A stretch of DNA of 7,084 bases from the NCBI GenBank assembly GCA_937988865.1, contig CALKHV010000104.1, forward strand, positions 1-7,084, read 5' to 3'. Origin of the DNA: an uncultured Propionibacteriaceae bacterium (lineage in GTDB: Bacteria; Actinomycetota; Actinomycetes; Propionibacteriales; Propionibacteriaceae). Position 1 is the stretch's first letter. Every line of letters begins with the position of its first letter. The notes under the pieces were generated by a model. The model saw only the letters and a list, made by a program, of their open reading frames with translations. It was not told the origin of the DNA and searched no databases. The position numbers and the translations under genes were made by a program. Shown piece by piece: positions 1-5,597 of this stretch.

Positions 1-743
1 TATCTGACGATCAGGCTGATGGCGGCGAGGACGGACGCCGCGAGTGCCAGTTGCTCGAACACCTGCTGCGAGATGTGACGCACCAGCCGGATCCCGATCC
101 ACGTCCCCAGCAGCACCACCGGCGCCAGCAACAGGTCGAGTTTCAGCGTCGACGCCGGGAACAGTCCGAGGCCCGCACTGAACGGCACCTTCGACAGGTT
201 CACGATCAGGAAGTACCAGGCCCCGGTGCCGATGAACTTCAGCTTGTCGACCTTCGCCGCCAGCAGGTAGAGCGTCATCACCGGCCCGGCCGCGTTCGCC
301 GTCATCGTCGTGAATCCGGCGGCCATCCCTGCGGTCCCGGCCAGCATCCAGTGCATCTTCTCGGCCGGCTCGTGGCGAGTGTGGCGTCCGCGCCACCGCT
401 GGACGAGCTGGATCACCACCATCACGCCGAGGATCGCGCCGATCGACTTGCGCAGGACCTGGTCGTCGACGCGTCCGAGGAACCACGCACCCAGTGCCAG
501 ACCGGGGAGGACCCACGGCAACAGCGAGAGGAGCAACTTCCAGTCAGCGTGCCGGCGGTAGCGCAACACAGCCACGACGTCGCCGACGATGAGCAGCAGC
601 AGAACGGCCGCCGTCGACTCCTTGGCCGGCATGACGAGCGCGAAAATCGCGACGGCGATCGCCCCGAGCCCTCCGACGGAGGTCTTCGAGATTCCGACCA
701 CAAGGGCCGCCAACGCCATCCAGAGCCAGTCCACGCCCACCAT
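1..743 (-). CDS. TauE/SafE-family membrane permease (3' end at or just past the window edge)
   Basis: This is a multi-pass inner-membrane protein of the TauE/SafE (sulfite/organosulfur exporter, DUF81) family. Reading from the ATG at 743, 247 residues are visible and the next codon begins TA at base 1, so the stop is probably just outside; about 250 residues is normal for the family. The two family half-repeats are recognisable: the first at residues 22-54 (SVGGLGAIA, then a hydrophobic helix and LIVGD), the second at about 138-162 (GMAAGFTTMTANAAGP). I estimate seven or eight hydrophobic helices, with a basic loop near residues 116-131. The substrate cannot be told: family members move sulfite, sulfoacetate or other small anions. 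The gene follows the acetyltransferase by 39 bp on the same strand, so the two are probably co-transcribed. Only a weak purine-rich site (GACAGG) precedes the ATG; a GTG two codons later is an alternative start. Confidence 0.85.
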   Translation of the reverse strand, partial: MVGVDWLWMALAALVVGISKTSVGGLGAIAVAIFALVMPAKESTAAVLLLLIVGDVVAVLRYRRHADWKLLLSLLPWVLPGLALGAWFLGRVDDQVLRKSIGAILGVMVVIQLVQRWRGRHTRHEPAEKMHWMLAGTAGMAAGFTTMTANAAGPVMTLYLLAAKVDKLKFIGTGAWYFLIVNLSKVPFSAGLGLFPASTLKLDLLLAPVVLLGTWIGIRLVRHISQQVFEQLALAASVLAAISLIVR

Positions 744-782
744 CCTGTCACCCCGGACGTTCGACCCCGGACGCACGCAACC

Positions 783-1298
783 TCAGTCGCCCAGCACCGG
801 CCCCGGGAAGGTCAACTGCACGAAGACGACATCGAGCCAGCGGTCGAACTTGCGTCCGACCTGGGGGAGGCGTCCGACCTCGACGAAGCCGAGCCGCTCG
901 TGGAAGGCGAGGGACGCGGCGTTGTCGGCATCCAGTACCCCGAGCATGACGTGGACGCCGTGCCCCCGCGCGTAGTCGATGAGCGCCGCCATCAGCATGC
1001 GTCCCACCCCGGACGTCCGGTAGCCGTCGCGGACGTACACGCTGTGCTCGACGGTGTAGTCGTATCCGGCCTTGTCGCGGAAGGTTCCGTAGCCTGCGTA
1101 CCCGATCACCTCGCCCTGGTCCACGGCCACGAGCGTGGGGAACGCCTTCGCCTGTTTGGCCATGAACCAAGCCGTCCGGTCGGTCAGGCTGACGGGTTCG
1201 AGGTCATAGGACGCCGTCGTCCCGACGCCGGCCTCGTTGTAGATGTCGGTGATCGCAGGAAGGTCCGACGGTCGCGCGGGGCGGATGGTGAAGGCCAT
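783..1298 (-). CDS. GNAT N-acetyltransferase, phosphinothricin/methionine sulfoximine acetyltransferase-like
   Basis: This 171-residue cytoplasmic enzyme is predicted to transfer acetyl from acetyl-CoA to the amino group of a small amino-acid-like substrate. The order of motifs is that of the Pat/Bar/MddA (YncA) subgroup: IRPARPSDLPAI at 5-16, IYNEAG at 19-24, a TTASYDLEP segment at 28-36, EHSVYV at 84-89, the acetyl-CoA pyrophosphate loop RTSGVGRML at 94-102, and N126 followed by FHERLGF at 132-138. The C-terminal GRKFDRWLDV (148-157) is also typical. Family members detoxify phosphinothricin, methionine sulfoximine or methionine sulfone; the natural substrate here is unknown. The reading frame is open further upstream, but the ATG at 1298 is chosen because the family begins at this point and a -10-like hexamer lies seven bases before it. 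The gene diverges from the transporter gene and probably forms an operon with the permease gene downstream. Confidence 0.87.
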   Translation of the reverse strand: MAFTIRPARPSDLPAITDIYNEAGVGTTASYDLEPVSLTDRTAWFMAKQAKAFPTLVAVDQGEVIGYAGYGTFRDKAGYDYTVEHSVYVRDGYRTSGVGRMLMAALIDYARGHGVHVMLGVLDADNAASLAFHERLGFVEVGRLPQVGRKFDRWLDVVFVQLTFPGPVLGD

Positions 1299-1305
1299 GA
1301 TCGAG

Positions 1306-1311
1306 AGTATC
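1306..1311 (-). promoter_or_regulatory. Putative -10 box of a leaderless acetyltransferase promoter
   Basis: On the minus strand GATACT is followed by exactly seven bases and then the ATG at 1298. This is the spacing expected when the transcript starts at the start codon itself, a common arrangement in Actinobacteria. There is no Shine-Dalgarno sequence in the seven bases and no clear -35 box. Inference from sequence only. Confidence 0.45.
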
Positions 1312-1349
1312 CACGCCCGCGTCCCCGCCCGGGGAGGCTCGTGGACAGC

Positions 1350-1355
1350 AATACT
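1350..1355 (+). promoter_or_regulatory. Putative -10 box of a leaderless transporter promoter
   Basis: AATACT lies exactly seven bases before the GTG at 1363 and mirrors the GATACT in front of the divergent acetyltransferase gene. No ribosome-binding site separates it from the GTG, so a leaderless mRNA starting at G1363 is the simplest reading. I see no convincing -35 box. The two -10 boxes face away from each other and are 38 bases apart (1312-1349), so both promoters share this short stretch. Confidence 0.45.
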
Positions 1356-1362
1356 GTTCGCC

Positions 1363-2697
1363 GTGACCGCACAAGACCTCCCACCCGTGCTGACCCGCGC
1401 CGAGCGTCTCGAACGCCTGCCCTTCACACGTCAGCACGGCAGGCTCCTGGTGGGCTCCGGTGTCGGCTGGGCCCTGGATGCCATGGACGTCGGCCTCATC
1501 TCGTTCGTCATGGCCGCCCTGACGAAGCAGTGGGACCTCTCCCTCCAGCAGACGAGCTGGATCGGTTCGATCGGCTTCGTCGGCATGGCGATCGGAGCGT
1601 CCGTGGGTGGTCTGCTGGCCGACCGCGTCGGACGCCGACAGGTCTTCGCCATCACCCTCCTGGTCTACGGCCTGGCGACCGGCGCGTCCGCCTTCGCGGG
1701 TGGCATCGCCGCCCTCATCGCCCTGCGCTTCGTGGTCGGGCTGGGCCTGGGTGCCGAACTCCCTGTGGCGTCCACCCTCGTCAGCGAGTACGCCCCCCGC
1801 GCCATCCGGGGACGCATGGTCGTCGCCCTGGAGGCCTTCTGGGCGGTGGGCTGGATCATGGCCGCGCTGCTCGGCTACTTCCTCATCCCCACGTCCGCCA
1901 ACGGTTGGCGCTGGGCGCTGGCGGTCGGCATCGTCCCCACGATCTATGCGGCCGTCGTCCGGTGGGGACTGCCCGAGAGCGTCCGCTTCCTGGAGGGGAA
2001 GGGACGCGTCGCCGAGGCCGAGGTCGCGGTCAGGCAGTTCGAGGCGAGCGCCGGCGTCCGACCGCCCGTCGAGACCCGCACGGCCCAACCCGAGGTGCGC
2101 AACGTCGACGGCGACTCCATCTGGGCTCCCGACCTTCGCCGTCGCACCGCCGCCCTCTGGACGGTCTGGTTCTGCATCAACCTCTCGTACTACGGCGCCT
2201 TCATCTGGATTCCCAGCCTGTTGTTCAAACAGGGATTCTCGATGGTGCGCTCGTTCGAGTTCACCCTCATCATCACGCTCGCCCAGGTGCCCGGTTACGC
2301 GGTTGCAGCGTGGTTGATCGAGGCATGGGGACGCCGGCCGACGCTCGCCACCTTCCTCGTCGGGAGCGCGGTGTCGGCGTGGCTGTTCGGCCAGGCGGGC
2401 ACCCCGGCCACCATCATCGCCGCCGGGTGCGCGCTCAGCTTCTTCAACCTGGGCGCGTGGGGCGCGCTCTACGCCATCGGCCCGGAGATCTATCCCACGT
2501 CGATCCGCGGAACGGGAACCGGCGCAGCAGCCGCTTTCGGACGCATCGCCTCGATCCTCGCCCCGCTCTCGGTGCCGTTCCTGATCGACGCAGGTGGCAC
2601 CGCGCTGGCCTTCTCGGTCTTCGCGGTCGCGTTCGTCATCGCAGCGTCCGCGACCTTCTTCCTGCCGGAACGCCGTCGCCAGCGTCTGGCGGCGTGA
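1363..2697 (+). CDS. niaP: Major facilitator superfamily transporter, NiaP-like (probable niacin/carboxylate:H+ symporter)
   Basis: This 444-residue, 12-helix inner-membrane carrier resembles Bacillus subtilis YceI/NiaP, a niacin importer, from memory of that sequence. Shared stretches include GWALDAMDVGLISF (35-48), SWIGSIG (65-71), LPVASTLVSE (133-142), LEAFWAVGW (156-164), the pair GFSMVRSFE and TLAQVPGYA (291-313), and LSFFNLGAWGALYA (358-371). General MFS signatures are DRVGRR at 87-92, PESVRFLEGKGR at 204-215 and its mirror in the second half, WLIEAWGRRP at 317-326. GPEIYPTSIRGTG at 373-385 precedes the last helices. A hydrophilic linker of about 55 residues (205-260) joins the two six-helix halves. 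The open frame extends to 1243 but would overlap the divergent gene, so the GTG at 1363 is preferred; GTG at 1387 is an alternative. Niacin is the best guess for substrate; the downstream sugar-phosphate genes leave another organic acid or polyol possible. Confidence 0.9.
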   Translation: MTAQDLPPVLTRAERLERLPFTRQHGRLLVGSGVGWALDAMDVGLISFVMAALTKQWDLSLQQTSWIGSIGFVGMAIGASVGGLLADRVGRRQVFAITLLVYGLATGASAFAGGIAALIALRFVVGLGLGAELPVASTLVSEYAPRAIRGRMVVALEAFWAVGWIMAALLGYFLIPTSANGWRWALAVGIVPTIYAAVVRWGLPESVRFLEGKGRVAEAEVAVRQFEASAGVRPPVETRTAQPEVRNVDGDSIWAPDLRRRTAALWTVWFCINLSYYGAFIWIPSLLFKQGFSMVRSFEFTLIITLAQVPGYAVAAWLIEAWGRRPTLATFLVGSAVSAWLFGQAGTPATIIAAGCALSFFNLGAWGALYAIGPEIYPTSIRGTGTGAAAAFGRIASILAPLSVPFLIDAGGTALAFSVFAVAFVIAASATFFLPERRRQRLAA

Positions 2698-2729
2698 CCC
2701 CCCCCGTGACCGGAGGCCCCCGCACCCCC

Positions 2730-2735
2730 GACAAT
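2730..2735 (+). promoter_or_regulatory. Putative -10 box in front of the isomerase gene
   Basis: GACAAT lies six bases before the ATG at 2742, again fitting a leaderless transcript. The only Shine-Dalgarno-like purine run in the 44-bp gap (GGAG near 2712) is about 26 bases from the ATG, too far to serve. Read-through from the transporter gene is equally possible because no terminator is visible in the gap. Confidence 0.35.
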
Positions 2736-2741
2736 GGACGC

Positions 2742-3236
2742 ATGGGACTTCGCATCGTGGTGGCGGCCGACAGCGCCGGAGTGGGCTACAAGGAAACCCT
2801 CAAGGCTGATCTTGAGGCCGATCCCCGTGTGAGCGAGGTCATCGACGTCGGGGTCGCACCCGGCGAGGACGTCGACTACCCGCACGTGGCCGTGGCCGGC
2901 GCCCGCGTCATCGCCGAGGGGCGTGCCGATCGCGGCCTGTTCGTCTGTGGCACGGGGATGGGCGTCGCGATCGCGGCCAACAAGGTGCCGGGGATCCGCG
3001 CCTCCGTGGCCCACGACTCGTTCTCGGTGGAGCGGTTGGTGCTCAGCAACAACGCCCAGGTGCTCACGCTGGGGGAGCGCGTCATCGGCCTCGAGCTCGC
3101 CCGCCGACTCGTGCGGGAGTGGATCGGCTACGCCTTCGACCCGACCTCCGCGTCCGCCGCCAAGGTCGACGCCATCACGTCCTACGAGCCCGGCGTCGCC
3201 CTCGAACTGGACGCCGACAGCGTCGACGCCTGCTGA
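2742..3236 (+). CDS. RpiB/LacAB-family sugar-phosphate isomerase, tetrose-phosphate (EryI/DerI-like) type
   Basis: This is a 164-residue cytoplasmic aldose-ketose isomerase of the RpiB/LacAB fold. Visible motifs are VVAADSAG at 6-13, DYPH at 45-48, the catalytic-cysteine loop FVCGTGMGVAIAANKVPGIR at 67-86 with C69, HDSFSVER at 91-98, LSNNAQVLTLGERVIGLELA at 101-120, and FDPTSASAAKV near 132-142. Classical RpiB has DHAG/DHVG where this protein has DSAG, so the histidine is serine (S11). From memory, DSAG and the FDP..SA..V tail mark EryI/DerI enzymes, which interconvert D-erythrulose 4-phosphate and D-erythrose 4-phosphate. I therefore favour a tetrose-phosphate substrate over ribose 5-phosphate, at moderate confidence. 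The ATG at 2742 is chosen because the family begins here. Its stop codon overlaps the next start (TGATG), so translation of the phosphatase is probably coupled to it. Confidence 0.9.
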   Translation: MGLRIVVAADSAGVGYKETLKADLEADPRVSEVIDVGVAPGEDVDYPHVAVAGARVIAEGRADRGLFVCGTGMGVAIAANKVPGIRASVAHDSFSVERLVLSNNAQVLTLGERVIGLELARRLVREWIGYAFDPTSASAAKVDAITSYEPGVALELDADSVDAC

Positions 3237-4093
3237 TGGACGCCGACGTCCGCGTCCAGCCCACCGAACTCCACGAGGCGTACGTCTTCGACCTCGACGG
3301 CACGATCTACCTGGGTGATCACCTCCTTCCCGGTGCGGCCCGGCTGATCCACGAACTGCGCCGTCGCGAGATCCCGGTGCGATTCCTCTCGAACAACCCG
3401 ACCAAGGACCCGGACCAGTACGCGCGAAAGCTCGCGTCCCTCGGCCTGCCCACCGACGTCAGCGACATCGCCAACACCGTCGTCACGACGACGCGCTGGC
3501 TGCTGGCCCACCACCCGGACGCCGTCCTCTTCCCGATCAGTGAGGAACCCCTCAAGAACGCCCTGCGCGTCGCCGGTTTCCGACTCAGCGAGGACCCGGC
3601 CGAGATCGACATCGTCATCGCGTCCTACGACCGCGGCTTCGACTACCGCAAGCTGCAGATCGCCTTCGACGCCATCTGGTTCCACCAGCGCGCCTTCCTG
3701 ATCCAGACCAATCCCGACCGCTTCTGCCCCTTCCCGGGTGGACGCGGCGAGCCCGACTGTGCGTCCATCACCGCCGCGATCGAGGCCTGCACCAGCACCC
3801 GCTGCCAGGTGAGCCTGGGCAAGCCCGACCCGATCATGTTGCGCGAGGCGCTCGAGGGCCTCGACGTCGACCTGGCCGACTGCGTCATGGTCGGCGACCG
3901 GCTGCAGACCGACATCCAGATGGCCCTCGACGCCGGCATGGCCTCGGCGCTCGTCCTGACCGGCGAGGCCACCGCGGACGACGTCCGTGCCCTCGGACCC
4001 GACCACCTGCCCAGTTACGTCCTCGACCGCGTCGACCGGCTGATCCCGGCGTCCATCTGGGACGAACTCGGCTGGACCGACACGCTCGACTGA
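3236..4093 (+). CDS. HAD-IIA family phosphatase (NagD/AraL-like)
   Basis: This 285-residue protein is predicted to remove phosphate from small phosphorylated metabolites. The four HAD motifs are present: FDLDGT at 18-23 with nucleophile D19 and acid/base D21, LSNNP at 51-55 (S52), the motif III lysine K196 in GKPDP, and GDRLQTDI at 220-227 with D221 and D226 for magnesium. A C2-type cap lies between motifs II and III, including TNPD at 158-161, which places it in subclass IIA with NagD, AraL and p-nitrophenyl/phosphoglycolate phosphatases. The ATG overlaps the isomerase stop by one base and has no ribosome-binding site of its own, pointing to coupling. The glycerol-1-phosphate dehydrogenase gene follows, the same order as araL-araM in Bacillus subtilis. 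Candidate substrates are sugar or polyol phosphates, or overflow products of its neighbours. The last codons and stop lie inside a tandem repeat. Confidence 0.9.
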   Translation: MDADVRVQPTELHEAYVFDLDGTIYLGDHLLPGAARLIHELRRREIPVRFLSNNPTKDPDQYARKLASLGLPTDVSDIANTVVTTTRWLLAHHPDAVLFPISEEPLKNALRVAGFRLSEDPAEIDIVIASYDRGFDYRKLQIAFDAIWFHQRAFLIQTNPDRFCPFPGGRGEPDCASITAAIEACTSTRCQVSLGKPDPIMLREALEGLDVDLADCVMVGDRLQTDIQMALDAGMASALVLTGEATADDVRALGPDHLPSYVLDRVDRLIPASIWDELGWTDTLD

Positions 4094-4128
4094 CACCACG
4101 CTCGACTGACACCACGCTCGACTGACAA
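4081..4128 (+). repeat. Three tandem copies of a 16-bp unit across the phosphatase stop codon
   Basis: The unit CACGCTCGACTGACAC occurs at 4081-4096 and 4097-4112 without mismatch, and at 4113-4128 with only the last base changed (A for C). The first copy encodes the final residues (T-L-D) and the TGA stop of the phosphatase; later copies carry the same TGA at 4107 and 4123. A degenerate earlier copy at 4071-4083 matches 4084-4096 at 11 of 13 bases. The last two bases of copy three begin the ribosome-binding site of the dehydrogenase gene. Slipped-strand duplication is the likely origin. Confidence 0.95.
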
Positions 4129-4132
4129 GGAG
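4127..4132 (+). promoter_or_regulatory. Strong ribosome-binding site of the glycerol-1-phosphate dehydrogenase gene
   Basis: AAGGAG is followed by TGAC and the ATG at 4137. It is the best Shine-Dalgarno match in the window and fixes the start. Its first two bases are the end of the third tandem-repeat copy. Confidence 0.85.
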
Positions 4133-4136
4133 TGAC

Positions 4137-5492
4137 ATGTCTGATCTGATCGCCACCGCCCTCGCGGACGCCACGGACACGAAGGCCGTTGAGATCGGCC
4201 CGGGTGCCATCTACCGCACTGCGGACGTCTTCACCACGCTCTTCCCCGGACGCACCGCCGTCGTCGTCGCCGACGCCCGCACCATGGAGGTCGCGGGCAG
4301 GCGCGTCGAGCAGGTCCTGGAGGCCGCGGACGTCCCCACGCTCGATCCGTACGTCTTCCCGGGCGAGCCGGAGCTCTACGCGAAGTACGAGAACTGCGAG
4401 CACCTGCGCGACGTTCTCGCACCCCTCGACGCCATCGCGATCTGCGTCGGTTCGGGGACGCTGAACGACATCGTGAAGCGGGCGTCAGGTGAGTTGGGAC
4501 GCGGCTACGTCGTCGTCGGGACCGCCGCGTCCATGGACGGGTTCACCGCGTTCGGGTCGTCGATCGCCGTCGACGGTTTCAAGCAGACGCTCAGCTGTCC
4601 GGCCCCGACGGGTTGCATCGCCGACCTCGACATCATGGCTGCCGCGCCGAACGTGATGACCGCGTCCGGCTACGGTGACCTTCTCGGCAAGGTGCCCGCG
4701 GGCGCCGACTGGATGCTCGCGGACGCCCTGGGCCTCGAGGCCGTCGTGCCCAGCGTCTGGGACCTCGTCCAGGGCCCGCTCCGCACCGCACTCTCACGGC
4801 CGGACGCGCTCGCCGCCGGCGACGTCGGGGCCACGGGTGACCTGGCCGAGGGCCTCATCATGAGCGGGTTGGGCATGCAGTCGCACCAGTCGAGCCGGCC
4901 GGCGTCCGGGGCCGAGCACCAGTTCAGCCACCTGTGGGAGATGGAGGGCCACGGGGTCGACATCACCCCGCGACGCCTTTCCCACGGCTTCAAGGTGGGC
5001 ATCGGCACGGTCGCGATCGCCGCCTTCTACGAGCGGCTGCTCGCCCGTGACCTGGCCGCGCTCGACATCGACGCCGCGGTGGCTGCCTGGCCCACGCGCG
5101 AGGCGATGGAGGTGCACGTCCGCGAGCTTCACCCCGACCCGCGCCTCGTCGACGAGACCGTCACCCAGGCACTGGCCAAGTGGATCACCCCGGACGAGTT
5201 GGCGTCCCGGTTGGCCGTGTTGGCAGGACTCTGGCCGACGCTGGCCCCGAGACTGCGGACGCAACTGCTCCCCGCGTCCGAGTTGCAGGCCATGCTTGGC
5301 GCGGTCGGCGCGCCGGCCCACCCGTCCGGGATCGGCCTCGACTGGGACCGGTTCCGCGCCACCTACACGCGCGCCCAGATGATCCGCAAGCGCTACACCG
5401 TTCTCGATGTGGCGCTGGAGGCGAACCTGCTCGACGACATCGTCGAGGAACTCTTCGCGTCCGACGGTTTCTGGGGTTCGCAGCGTCCCTGA
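4137..5492 (+). CDS. sn-Glycerol-1-phosphate dehydrogenase family protein (AraM/EgsA-like)
   Basis: This 451-residue cytoplasmic enzyme belongs to the iron-containing alcohol dehydrogenase/glycerol dehydrogenase superfamily, in the AraM/EgsA branch that reduces dihydroxyacetone phosphate to sn-glycerol 1-phosphate with NAD(P)H. Nucleotide-binding residues are GSGTLNDIVK at 105-114 and GTAASMDGF at 128-136. Predicted metal ligands (Ni or Zn in characterised relatives) are D181 in GYGDLLGK, H261 in GAEHQFSH and H283 in LSHGFKVG. The C-terminal half is helical and ends near LEANLLDDIVEELF (427-440). It is somewhat longer than Bacillus AraM (about 394 residues from memory). The start is fixed by the AAGGAG site. 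It lies 43 bp after the phosphatase gene and probably shares its transcript. No prenyl transferase (PcrB/GGGPS) that would use glycerol 1-phosphate for ether lipids is in the window, so the true substrate could also be another polyol phosphate. Confidence 0.9.
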   Translation: MSDLIATALADATDTKAVEIGPGAIYRTADVFTTLFPGRTAVVVADARTMEVAGRRVEQVLEAADVPTLDPYVFPGEPELYAKYENCEHLRDVLAPLDAIAICVGSGTLNDIVKRASGELGRGYVVVGTAASMDGFTAFGSSIAVDGFKQTLSCPAPTGCIADLDIMAAAPNVMTASGYGDLLGKVPAGADWMLADALGLEAVVPSVWDLVQGPLRTALSRPDALAAGDVGATGDLAEGLIMSGLGMQSHQSSRPASGAEHQFSHLWEMEGHGVDITPRRLSHGFKVGIGTVAIAAFYERLLARDLAALDIDAAVAAWPTREAMEVHVRELHPDPRLVDETVTQALAKWITPDELASRLAVLAGLWPTLAPRLRTQLLPASELQAMLGAVGAPAHPSGIGLDWDRFRATYTRAQMIRKRYTVLDVALEANLLDDIVEELFASDGFWGSQRP

Positions 5493-5509
5493 GATGGCAA
5501 GAAGCGGCA

Positions 5510-5552
5510 ACCCCTCGAGGAGTGTCAGACCCGACGCCTAGGATCGAGGGGT
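5510..5552. repeat. 9-bp perfect inverted repeat spanning the transketolase promoter
   Basis: ACCCCTCGA at 5510-5518 is the exact reverse complement of TCGAGGGGT at 5544-5552, with 25 bases between. The right arm begins at the last base of the proposed -10 box and the left arm covers the expected -35 region. The arm centres are 34 bp apart, about three helical turns, which would suit an operator bound by a dimer or looped pair. There is no T-run, so an intrinsic terminator for the dehydrogenase gene is less likely. Confidence 0.55.
5539..5544 (+). promoter_or_regulatory. Putative -10 box of the transketolase promoter
   Basis: TAGGAT fits the actinobacterial TANNNT pattern and would place the transcript start near 5551, at the beginning of the tandem repeat. 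The -35 region is not recognisable. This gives a leader of about 47 bases, unlike the leaderless arrangement proposed for three other genes in the window. Confidence 0.45.
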
Positions 5553-5584
5553 AGCTGACGAGAACAAGTAGCTGACGAGAACAA
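5551..5584 (+). repeat. Two perfect tandem copies of a 17-bp unit in the transketolase leader
   Basis: GTAGCTGACGAGAACAA is present at 5551-5567 and again at 5568-5584 without mismatch. The copies fill most of the predicted 5' untranslated region, between the proposed transcript start and the ribosome-binding site. The unit has no strong internal hairpin. Confidence 0.95.
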
Positions 5585-5585
5585 C

Positions 5586-5591
5586 GAGAGG
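5586..5591 (+). promoter_or_regulatory. Ribosome-binding site of the transketolase gene
   Basis: GAGAGG is followed by six bases and the GTG at 5598. This supports GTG as the start codon. Confidence 0.7.
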
Positions 5592-5597
5592 CATCAC

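Noticed and set aside
1243..1362. A longer N-terminus for the transporter, starting at 1243.
   Set aside because: It would overlap the start of the divergent acetyltransferase by 56 bases and adds 40 residues not seen in the family. The GTG at 1363 with a -10 box seven bases upstream is a better start.
1299..1427. A longer N-terminus for the acetyltransferase, starting at 1427.
   Set aside because: The added 43 residues are basic and low in similarity to the family, and they would run through the transporter start region.
1204..2088. A 294-codon minus-strand open frame opposite the transporter gene.
   Set aside because: It overlaps the acetyltransferase gene on the same strand in another frame and is antisense to a well-supported transporter; composition is that of a shadow frame.
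2698..2741. A possible intrinsic terminator in the C-rich gap after the transporter gene.
   Set aside because: There is an eight-base C run but no matching stem and no T-run.
51..3236. A 1061-codon plus-strand open frame running from the left edge into the isomerase gene.
   Set aside because: Only its last 164 codons are real. The rest is antisense to the permease and acetyltransferase genes and out of frame with the transporter; its translation is rich in Arg, His, Pro and Gly, a typical high-GC shadow frame.
3182..4210. A 342-codon minus-strand open frame opposite the phosphatase gene.
   Set aside because: The sense-strand protein has all four HAD motifs, and the antisense product matches nothing I recognise.
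5493..5550. An intrinsic terminator after the dehydrogenase gene formed by the 9-bp inverted repeat.
   Set aside because: The loop is 25 bases and no T-run follows; its position over the -10 box suits an operator better, although some termination cannot be excluded.
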